This document shows positions 31,286 through 40,752 of a DNA stretch of 64,000 bases, in pieces. A program made the translations under genes and the position numbers. The first letter of the stretch is position 1. Each line of letters opens with the position of its first letter. The notes beneath the pieces were generated by a model. The model was not told the DNA's origin. It worked only from the letters and a program-made list of their open reading frames with translations, and ran no database searches. Source of the DNA: Ambrosia x helenae (taxonomy: Eukaryota > Streptophyta > Magnoliopsida > Asterales > Asteraceae); assembly GCA_030844895.1 (NCBI GenBank), contig CM061223.1:18969946-19033945 (forward strand), in the 5' to 3' direction.

Positions 31286-33588
31286 ATGTCGTATTACGAC
31301 TTAATTTTCGGTGATTCTTACGACTCTAATTCATATAATGTCGAGCAGGGTCCGTCATATAATGTCGGGCAGGGTCAGTCTAGTAATGTCGAGGAGGGTC
31401 GGTCATATAATGTCAGGGAGGGTCGGTCTAGTAATGTCGAGGAGGGTCAGTCTCGCATTCGTTACCGTGACAATGCGGTACAACTGGACTTGAATACACA
31501 GTGGAAGGACCCGTATGAATTTGAAGACGAGCCTAGTCAACCTGCCTACGGTTATACTTACGACGCTAACGGTGGTAATGACACATCTGAAGAACAAGAC
31601 TGTACGCACTATGAAGACAGCGCTGTCGATGAGAAGCGGGTAGAAGATCAGGAGGAAGGACCTAACCCGATCAACCTTTGGTTCGAGACTAACCGGACAT
31701 TTTCGACACGCGATGAGTTGTTCGATTGGGTACATGATACGGGAATGGCAAATGGTGACGTCATAGTTATAAAAAGATCGAAGAAAAGAGGAGAACATTT
31801 CGTGAAGGTATATATTTCAGTCACTATTGTTTTTAAGATATTAACAAATGCGTATTTTATAAATTGTTATTTAAAAAGCAAAAATAAACTTAACTTATAA
31901 ATTAGTTACTAAAAACACGTGTTTTTATCGTTGGTCAAGGTTAATTCCCTACGGGTGCACCAGTGGTTTTCGGGTCACACACCTTTAGGATTACGTTTCT
32001 CCTTTGCTAAGAGTATTGTTAATTTTTAATTAATAAACTTTCTTATAATTTATTATTTAAAAAAATTATAAAAAAAACTTATTTTCTAATAAACTTATTT
32101 TTGTTAAGGTTGTATTTCAATGCACTCTGGGGGGGGGGGGAGGGAGCATAAGAGTGTGGCTTTGATGAGGAAGACGGGTAGCAAAAAAATTGGCTGCCCG
32201 TTTAAGTTGACAGGGGTGTTTGAAACTCGGACACGGGTTTGGAGGTTAAAGGTGAAAAACCCGACGCACAACCACACTCCCTTTGAACACTTAGAGGGTC
32301 ACCCGTATGCCAGAAGGCTTTCTGTAGATGACAGAAAACTGGTCGGGGAGATGACAGAGAATGTTGTTCCCAAGCGTAGCATCTGGAGAATGATCCTTTC
32401 AAAGAACCCGGAGAGAAAGACTACCCTGAAAGATATACACAATGCGGCTCAGATGATGAATGCTGGAAAGGGAGTCATTCCCAAAGGTGCAATGGAGCAC
32501 CTCGAATACTTTCTGACGGAGAGAGGATTCGCCTACTACACGCGTGCGGATGAAACCGCGAAAGCTCTCACGGATATTTTCTTCGTTCACAAACATTCAC
32601 ATACTATGTGGTGCGCATTCTCGCATGTGCTGATGATTGACGCCACCTACAATACAAACATGTACAATATGGCGTTTGTTCAGGTAGTGGGTATGGCGTC
32701 GACAAACCAGTCGTTTTCGATTGCCCATGCGTTTATTTCTTCTGAGAGGATTGGTAACTACATTTGGCTGTTGGAGAGGATAAAGTCTATGTTGGACAAC
32801 TGTATGGAGCCGCGAGTGATTGTGACAGACAGGGACCTTGCGCTGATGAACGCGTGTGATGTGGTTTTCCCCAAAGGCGTACAAGTATCTATGCCGGTTT
32901 CATATCTCGCAGAATATCAACAAAAACAGCAAGAAGGAGTTCACGGATAGGGAGTGTAAGGAATTTGTTCGAATGTTTTGGTGGCTGTGTTATTCTGCGA
33001 CGGAAACCCTATACGAATACAATTTGGGGCAATTTCAGTCATATCTGGAAAAGATGGATCGTCTAGGTAAGTAGTTTTACATAATTACATACGTACTTGT
33101 TTACATACACACGCCTGACAAGTTTTGGTTATATTTTTCAGACGTTTTTTGCTACACGAAGAATAACTGGTTGGACCGGTTCCGTCAAAAGTTTGTGTCT
33201 GCGTGGACTAACCAAACGCTGAACTTCCGCCAGACCACTACCAACAGAGTTGAGGGCATGCATGCCAAAATTAAAAGTTACCTTCCAGGCAATCGCAACT
33301 CGTTGTCGACAATTGTGAAGTTCGTTGATCAAATGGTTGATAAGCAATATAGAGACATTAAAAAAGGTTTTGAAGAAAGCCTAAGAAAAACAATGAACCA
33401 CCACAAGAAGCAGCCATTGCTTGATAAGTTACTTCGGAAGGTTAGCAAACATGCTCTTCAGTTGATATACGAAGAGATCGACCGTCTTCAAACGTCCATG
33501 CGCCGTTACAATAACACTTGTGGATGCCAGCTTTATAATAGTTGTGCTTTGCCATGTGCCTGTCGTCTCGAGCAGTTACAACTTAATG
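31286..33588 (+). pseudogene. MULE transposase (FAR1/MuDR-related), frameshifted
   Basis: Exon 1 begins MSYYDLIFGDSYDSN and contains five repeats of the type SYNVxxGxS. It then has NLWFETNRTFSTRDELFDWV and ends at a GT donor after 31806. Exon 2 (from about 32109, after TTAAG) carries REHKSVALMRKTGSKKIGCP, the FAR1-like region, then MIDATYNTNMYN (first catalytic Asp) and VTDRDLALMNA (second Asp). Exon 3 runs from 33142 to 33588, with TTNRVEGMHAKIKSYL (likely catalytic Glu) and a Cys-rich end (CGCQLYNSCALPCACR) like the SWIM zinc finger of MULE transposases. Splice signals fit at 33066/33142 and 33588/33670. Frame breaks: the G run at about 32130-32141, and a shift at about 32865-32880. Introns remain, so it is not a processed copy. 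The product would excise and insert the element. Confidence 0.85.
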
Positions 33589-33669
33589 GTAATTAGTACT
33601 AGTGTCCATATGATTTTACTACATAATTTATTACATGATTTAACTTTATAACATATGTTATTTTTTCAG

Positions 33670-34813
33670 GTCAGGAAATCCATTTGTTCTCGATAGACGT
33701 GTTCTGGAGGAAGCTTGACTTCAAACCTGCGAAGACTGGTTGCGAAGATATAAATGTAGATAAGGTGTGGGCAGAATTAAAGGAAACGATTGATACAAAA
33801 CCAGTTTTACCCAATTAAACTACTTGGACAAATTTGCACAAATCATCACAGGCAACTACTCCCCCAATAAACCGCCTGTTGTGCAAAAGAAAACCCATGG
33901 TCGTCCAACCAAGAAGCAGCAAGAACACAAGAGAGAATAATCTGCAAGAAAGATCTTACATATGCCGGTTGAAGAAAGTGGGTCTGATGAGGAGTTTGAA
34001 TTTCCCCGGCACAACTCATTCGTACCATCACAGGAGGACCTCGTACGACCTTCCCAGTCCCAGCCATGCCCTCCTTACGAGCTTCACCGTCACAGCTCTT
34101 ACATACCGTCATCGTCCTAGGGGGCAGCATTTGGGATAAATTCAATTTCCCGTTGCTTCTGCGGACAAAAAAGTCAGAGAACTTAGTAAGGAAATATGGG
34201 GATAGAATTCCATCTGTGTTTCACCCATATATATCTAAAATAACGGATGTGAGACCTGATGGTCATTGCGGTTTTCGAGCGTAGCTGTGGGGTTAGGGAT
34301 AGGTAAAAATGAACATATGTTTGTCCGATCCAAAATGCTACTCGAGTTGCGCAATAACGAAGCCTTGTGGAGGTCAATGTTTGATCCGAATAACGAAGGA
34401 CATTATCAGCGTCTCTGCGATAGCATTCTTTTAGAGGGGTGGGAGAAGCCGCAGAAGAGAATTGGATGACGACGCCGGAAGCGGGATTTCTCATTGCACA
34501 GAGGTTTGGTTATGTTTTTCATACACTCAACATTAGAGGTTCTGATACAGTTTTCCCTCTATTTTTAGGCCCAAGTTGTTCTCTACCGCCTATTCAGACG
34601 GTAGCAGTTTGCTTCGTGGACCGACATTACATCAACATAAAGCTTGAAGGATCATATCCAATGCCTCCCCCGAATAGAACTTGGACTGCTTTTAGAAATG
34701 ATGGTGGTGCGGAATGGGAAACTATGTTTGAAAATCAAATCAATATGTACAAAGAATTAGTTTTCCCGAAACGGGACACCAATCAAAGTCCTGAAGTACA
34801 AGATTTAGCTTAG
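33670..34813 (+). pseudogene. C-terminal OTU cysteine-protease part of the MULE protein
   Basis: The exon starts after TTTTTTCAG with VFWRKLDFKPAKT, the usual link after the transposase. After a stop at about 33816 a basic segment KKTHGRPTKKQQEHKRE follows in another frame, then a Ser/Pro-rich linker. The OTU domain shows VRPDGHCGFRA (Asp and catalytic Cys at 34267-34269) and VRSKMLLELRNNEALWRSMF. Later come TPEAGFLIAQRFGYVFHTL and CFVDRHYINIKL (catalytic His near 34625). The frame ends EVQDLA at 34813. Frameshifts occur near 33816, 34130-34200, 34275 and 34450. Plant MULE/FAR1-like proteins with OTU tails are known; the role of the peptidase in transposition is not established. Catalytic residues persist although the frame is broken. 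Confidence 0.8.
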
Positions 34814-34889
34814 ATATGTGAAATTTGTAAAAATATTTAAACACTGTTTACGTTCTTAAAAATCGTATTGGTTATGTTTATGTCTTTTA

Positions 34890-35350
34890 ACGGGCTTGTC
34901 AGGTCAGATTGTTTCGGTTCGTTAACGGGCCGGTCGGGTCGGAACAGTCCGGTTCGTTCACGTGTCGGTCAGGTCTGAGTGTTTTCGTTCGTAAACGTGT
35001 CGGTCATAATAATAATAATAATAATAATATTAGTAATAATAATAATAATAATAAATACAATAATAATAATAATATATACAATAATAATAATAATAATATA
35101 AGTAATAATAATAATATTAGTAATAATAATAATACTAATAAATACAATAATAATAATAATAATAGTAAATACAATAATAATAATAATAATAATAATAAAT
35201 ACAATAAAAATAATAATAATAATAATATTAGTAATAATAATAATAATAAATACAATAATAATAAATACAATAATAATATTATTAGTAGTAATAATAATAA
35301 TATTAGTAATAATAATAATAATAATAATAAATACAATAATAATAATAATC

Positions 35351-35382
<32 letters not shown>

Positions 35383-35889
35383 CATAATAATCGTTCACGT
35401 GCCGGTCGGGTCGGACCGTTTCGGTTCGTTAATGGGCCGTCGGGTCGGAACAGTCCGGTTCGTTCACGTGTCGGTCGGGTCTAAGTGTTTTCGTTCGTAA
35501 ACGTGTCGGTCATAATAATAATAATAATAATTATAATAATAATAATAATATTAGTAATAATAATAATAAATACAATAATAATAATAATAGTAAATACAAT
35601 AATAATAATAATAATAAATACAATAATAATAATAATAAATACAACAATAATAATAATAATAGTAAATACAATAATAATATTAGTAATAATAATAATAATA
35701 ATAATATTAGTAATAATAATAATAATAAATACAATAATAATAATAATAATATTAATAATAATAATAATCGTTCACGTGCCGGTCGGGTCGGACTGTTTCG
35801 GTTCGTTAACGGGCCGGTCGGTTCGGAACAGTCCGGTTCGTTCACGTGTCGGTCGGGTCTGATTGTTTTCGTTCGTAAACGTGTCGGTC

Positions 35890-35925
<36 letters not shown>

Positions 35926-35987
35926 GTAATAATAATAATAATAATATTAGTAATAATAATAATAGTAATAATAATAATAATAAATAC

Positions 35988-36023
<36 letters not shown>

Positions 36024-36298
36024 CGTAATAATCGTTCACGTGCCGGTCGGGTAAGACTGTTTTGGTTCGTAAACGTGTCGGTCATAATAATAATAATAAT
36101 AACAATAATATTAGTAATAATAATAATAATAAATACAATAATAATAAATACAATAATAATAATAATAATCGTACTAATCGTTCACGTGTCGGTCGGGTCA
36201 GACTGTTTCGGTTCGTTAACGGGCCGGTCGGGTCGGAACAGTCCGGTTCGTTCACGTGCCGGTCGGGTCTGACTGTTTTGGTTCGTAAACGTGTCGTC

Positions 36299-36346
<48 letters not shown>

Positions 36347-36430
36347 TTAGTAACAATAATAACAATACTATTAGTAATAATAATAATAATAATAATAAAT
36401 ACAATAATAATAATAATAATCGTAATAAAA
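34890..36430. repeat. Composite array: (AAT)n blocks separated by a GTCGG-rich spacer
   Basis: Blocks of AAT repeats with scattered AATATTAG and AATACAAT variants lie at about 35007-35391, 35513-35768, 35891-36030, 36084-36172 and 36299-36425. They are separated by a recurring spacer of up to ~120 bp. Spacer words include GTTCGTTAACGGGCCGGTCG, GAACAGTCCGGTTCGTTCAC and GTTCGTAAACGTGTCGGTCA. Block length falls from 385 bp to about 90-125 bp along the array. Long open frames here encode only poly-Asn, poly-Ile or poly-Leu and are not genes. Confidence 0.93.
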
Positions 36431-36839
36431 ATCCGGCATCTACTGTATAGTCCGTCCATGATGTACAACGATTTATGAATGTTCTTAAAAGTCGGATGTT
36501 TGTACCGAAAACCACAAACGAACAATTAAACCTACCAAAACACGTTAAACAGAGACTGGAACTCTAGGATATCGATTAGACACACGAAATTTTAATTAAT
36601 ATAAAAAAAACAGGTATCGACTGTTTAGTCCGTGTATGACATATAACAATTTATGAATGTTCTTCAAACTCGGATGTTTTTACCGAAATCCACAAATACG
36701 GAACAAACGAACCGAAACGCTTCGAACGAAATTTTTTTGGATTGGATACAACATAAAACTATTAGAAATTAATTAAAAAAAATTTTAACCGCCCAAAACT
36801 ATTTTAAATGAATTAAAACAATAATTTAAAAAAATAAAA
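36431..36839. repeat. Diverged direct duplication, ~175-bp period
   Basis: The sequence TTTATGAATGTTCTTAAAAG plus TCGGATGTTTGTACCGAAAACC at about 36468 recurs at about 36648 with small changes (TTTATGAATGTTCTTCAAAC). The surrounding context ACTGT(A/T)TAGTCCGT also matches. Otherwise AT-rich with no gene. Confidence 0.75.
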
Positions 36840-37290
36840 ACTAACCAGACGCCTCGCTTAGGTCAAAGCGAGGCGGCTGGCTTGGACGGTTAGTCTAAGC
36901 AGGCGTCTCGCTTAGGCCTAAGCGAGGCGGCTGGCTTGGACGGTTAGTCTAACCAAGCGCCTCGTTTAGGCCTAAGCGAGACGCCTGTTTTTTGGGTTTA
37001 AAACCCAAAGCGAGGCATCAGATCTGCCTCGCTTGGATCTCTCTCCACACACACACACACCGCCGTCTTCCGCCGCTCCTCCGTCGTCTTCCGCCCTTCC
37101 TCCGCCGTTCCTCCGTCGTCTTCCGAAGCCAAGATCCACCGCATCCTTCCTCCGCCGCTCCTCCGTCGTCATCCGAAGCCAAAAAGGTTAGTGTTCTTGT
37201 TCTAGTTCTCGTCGGTGGGTGGTTCCGGTTGGGGATCTGTCGGGGAAGACGACCAAAGCGTCTCGCTTTGGCCTCGGCGAGACGCTTTGG
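36840..37290. repeat. Internal cluster of GC-rich palindromes (AGGCGCCTCGCTT family)
   Basis: Palindromes built on CGCCTCGCTTAGGCCTAAGC recur at about 36846-36880, 36900-36932 and 36956-36988. Between them TGGCTTGGACGGTTAGTCTA is a direct repeat. Another palindrome (AAAGCGTCTCGCTTTGGCC) lies at 37252-37290. The stretch 37035-37190 is pyrimidine-rich with repeated CCGCCGCTCCTCCGTCGTC words and may be the leader of the downstream gene. The same palindromes mark both ends of the composite element. Confidence 0.85.
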
Positions 37291-37707
37291 TTATTATTGT
37301 TATTATTATTGTTATTATTATTGTTATTATTATTATTATTTCGATTATTATTATTGTTTTTAGTATTATTATTAGGATTATTATAATTATTATTATTTTC
37401 ATTGTTATCATTATTATTAGTTTTATTATTATTATTATTATTACGATTATTATTATTATTATTACGATTATTATTGTTATTATTATTACGATTATTATTG
37501 TTATTATTATTACTAATATTATTTTTATTATTATTATTACGATTATTATTATTATTATTACGATTATTATTATTATTATTATCATTACTAATATTATTAT
37601 TATTATTATGATTATTATTATTATTACTAATATTATTATTATTACGATTATTATTATTATTATTATTATTACTAATATTATTATTATTATTCTTATTATT
37701 ATATATA
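37291..37707. repeat. (ATT)n array, left part
   Basis: ATT repeats with ATTACGATT and ACTAATATT interruptions. These are the complements of the AATCGTAAT and AATATTAGT variants in the array at 34890-36430, so this array is in opposite orientation. It is cut by the Helitron at 37708. Open frames here are low-complexity artefacts. Confidence 0.93.
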
Positions 37708-38390
37708 TCAATTCAAAACAATGGTTTGCGCCAGTTGACTTTATAAGTTTTGGAGTTTTGCCACCAAAATTTGGTTGGTCACCTTTACGCCTCAGTTTTT
37801 TCTATTTTTTATTTTTTTTCCCTTCTTCTGTTTGTGTGCTATGTACCTACAGGAGACTAGCTCCACAAAATGATCATGCCGCCCTTATGAAAAAAAAAAA
37901 CAATATAGCCCCTTTAATGCCGAAAAAAAAAACATTATAGCCCCTATGATTGCAATTTGTTTATGTTTTTGACATTAACACACCACTTCATCCCAGCTAA
38001 ACAATCAATTTGGCCACTTAATTGAGTTTTTATAAAAGAAGTGTATCAAGGTCATTTAAGTGCCATTTTATGCAACATAATAAATTTTAGTTTCTTACCA
38101 ATTTTTACTCATTTGTAATTCATTTCAATTGTTTTTCTTTAACATCCGTTTGGTTGTTTTATAAACTTGAACGCAAAGCTTGTGATTATTTTTTTTCTCA
38201 AAACGATATTGGTACCAATATTAGGATTATTGACGTTCATTTCTTCTGGGCATATCAGTATTTACTTTTTTTTTTTTTTTGCGTTTTCTATTCCAGTTGT
38301 GATTTTAAGTGTCGCTATTGTACTGGTACCGTAACACACCAAATCGATACCAATCGAATGCCCGCTGCGTAGCGCGGGGAATTCCCCTAG
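37708..38390 (+). mobile_element. Non-autonomous Helitron, 683 bp, inserted in the ATT array
   Basis: The ATT array is interrupted by unique sequence that starts TCAATTCAAAACAATGG right after an A. It ends with GCCCGCTGCGTAGCGCGGGG (a short GC hairpin), then AATTCCCCTAG followed by T. TC at the 5' end, a hairpin about ten bases before a CTAG 3' end, and insertion between A and T are Helitron hallmarks. No target duplication is seen, as expected. No Rep/helicase coding sequence is present. Confidence 0.8.
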
Positions 38391-38428
38391 TTATTATTAA
38401 TATTACTAATATTATTGTTATTGTTACG

Positions 38429-38463
<35 letters not shown>

Positions 38464-38671
38464 GATTATTATTATTATTATTACTAATATTATTTTTATT
38501 ATTATTATTACTAATATTATTATTATTATTACGATTATTATTATTATTATTATTACGATTATTATTATTATTATTATTACTAATATTATTATTAATACGA
38601 TTATTATTATTATTACTAATATTATTATTATTATTATTACTATTATTACTAATATTATTATTATTATTACG

Positions 38672-38710
<39 letters not shown>

Positions 38711-38712
38711 TA
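38391..38712. repeat. (ATT)n array, right part
   Basis: Continuation of the array at 37291-37707 after the Helitron, with the same ACTAATATT and ATTACGATT interruptions. It ends just before the Athila-ORF1-like gene. Confidence 0.93.
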
Positions 38713-38735
38713 AAAATTATTGTTTACATAGATTT

Positions 38736-40146
38736 GGAGCCAGGTTTTTCAGACGCAACTTTTGGTGGTGGAGATGACGCTGGGTCGTCTGCACCTGGGC
38801 CTCCGCCGAAGAAGAGTCGACGGGCTCCACCACCGGACCCCTTACTGGACCACCCGTACCTGCACTTTGAGGAGGGGTTTGACGATGCGCGGCGCAGCCG
38901 CACGAAGCTGCGTCATATGGCTGTCGACCCTCAGATGTACATCAGTTGGTCACTTCTGGAGAGGGTCGGCGAAACCGGCAGGGCGAACGACTTTGTGGGG
39001 TTTGACACTCCATGGCGTCGTCTCTTTGACATAGCCCAGGTGCCTTCTTACTGGCTTTGACGATAGAGTTTCTGTCGTCGTTCGTGGTACTGGATCCGTC
39101 CGAGAACCCGAACCCGGCTGAGACTTTTCGCCCCATCCGATTTCGGTTGGCGAGGCGTTGGCAGCAGCTGACCTATGAGGTATGTTATTTCAATTATCTG
39201 TCATTTTATTATTATGTTACCAAAGTTGTTAATATTTACAATTATTTTTTGCAGGAGTTTGCTATTGCTTGGGGGTTGTACACAGCCCCGGAGACTGAGT
39301 CTGCGTTGTACCGGGACGCTCTCCTTACGGTGGATAGGCCGACCCTGGTCAAATTTTGGAGGTTCATCGCCAAATCGCACTTTGGTAAAAATTTTGCGAA
39401 GGCGACGTCGATTAAGGACCCCCTGTACTATTACTTTCAGCATGCGATCGCCACCTCTATCGCAGCACGGGGGAACAGTCGGGAGAAGGTCAACCAGAGT
39501 GACCTTTTCTTTTTGTACTGTTTGATTATGCGGCAGCCGTGCAACCTAGCCGCGTCCCTGGTCGAGTACTTTAAGTGTTGCCACATACGCCAGGCTCGCT
39601 CACATCTCCATGGCGGGGCGTTCATCACTTACATCGCGCGTCATCTGGGGATCTCACCAGATACTGACCCTCAGTTGTCGCCCTCGATCCCATCGGTAGA
39701 GCTCGGTGACGCCAATGCCCGGAGCATGGGGATCCTCTTCGAGGTCTCGAAGGGTGTGCAGCGTTTCGAGCTATCGGAACCAAGAAGGCTTTTGAGCCGG
39801 CCCCGCTTCCTACTTTCGATGATATACCGCCCTACACTGAGGTGCGTCCGGGATATCCTCTCCTGATGGACATGGCGGGTCACGACGACGAGGCTGACGA
39901 CGATGACGCCCCCCACCTCCTCCGCCGCCACCACAGCAGCAGTACCCCCGTCATATATATGATGACCTCACTCCTGCTGCGCGTTTCGTGGCAGAGGAGA
40001 TCGATCGCCGCATCGGTGAGCTCCGGGAGATTCAGGAGTGGACGGTCGACTCGTTGCAGGCGATGGCCTCGCATTGGCAGGTACAATTACGCACACCACC
40101 ACACCGTGGATCAGCACCGGGGGCCTCACCACCACCGCCGCAGTAG
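38736..40146 (+). pseudogene. Athila ORF1-like protein gene, frameshifted
   Basis: An open stretch begins near 38736 without an ATG and contains PPPKKSRRAPPPDPLLDHPY and MYISWSLLERVGETG. A 1-nt loss at about 39054-39058 shifts the frame into LTIEFLSSFVVLDPSENPNP. A GT-AG intron lies at 39179-39254, joining LTYE to EFAIAWGLYTAPETESALYR. Then come FWRFIAKSHFGKNF, DLFFLYCLIMRQPCNLAASL and LHGGAFITYIARHLGI. After another shift near 39770 the sequence continues FEPAPLPTFDDIPPYTE, then a poly-Pro stretch. A helical tail (EEIDRRIGELREIQEWTV) follows, with a TAG at 40144-40146. This order resembles the ORF1 protein of Athila-type retrotransposons, but no protease, RT or LTR accompanies it. It may be a captured gene or a second gene of the MULE. 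Function unknown. Confidence 0.65.
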
Positions 40147-40752
40147 ACTTTTTTTACTTGTATTTTTTTTTTTTTGTATGGACAAACTTATTATTATTAT
40201 TATTATGCACTTGATCATTTGTTTATATATATATGTTGTCTGTTTTGAATGTTTAATTGTCTAATAAATATTAAACCCATAAATAATAAATGAAATAAAT
40301 ATCTGATTATAAACGTTAAAAGATCACTCAACCCTTTCAATCCCAAACCAAATAAAACTTGCATGTTCCCAAAGGTGCAAAACGACGTCACCTTGACCAT
40401 CAACCACTATATTCGTATTAAGTTTCGCTAATTCGTTCAATCTTTCTCGACAAGGTATTCTCCGTGAATAGTCAATCCACTCACATTGACAATCGAACAC
40501 TTTATTAATAGGTTAAAGTTAAGATTACTTGATTAATTATAGTTTGATTAGGGTTATCACGTTGTTTTTTAAATTTAAAAAATAATTAACCTAATGTAAA
40601 AAGTTAATTAAATTAAATAAAAAAAGTTAAAAAAAAAGGGTAAAATAAAAACACTTCAAAACAAACACAAAAAACACCCAAAACCCTCCAACACCAAAAA
40701 CCGTCCAGGTTCATCCCCCCTTAATCCAGGCGCCTCGCTTTGGGGAAAGCGA
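40147..40752. other. 3' region of the Athila-like gene, then AT-rich DNA
   Basis: Contains an ATT run near 40188-40204 and AT-rich sequence. At 40727-40752 is the left half of a GC-rich palindrome (GGCGCCTCGCTTTGGGGAAA) that the solo LTR interrupts. No gene seen. Confidence 0.55.

Noticed and set aside
31286..34813. A domesticated FAR1-like transcription factor gene
   Set aside because: Multiple frameshifts and transposon-like palindromic ends fit a MULE pseudogene better than a host gene.
34909..36525. Long open frames in the AAT array that could be called Asn-, Ile- or Leu-rich proteins
   Set aside because: They are translations of a trinucleotide repeat in several frames on both strands, with no domain or start context.
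37202..38777. Long open frames in the ATT arrays
   Set aside because: Same reason: low-complexity repeat translation, and the frame is cut by a Helitron.
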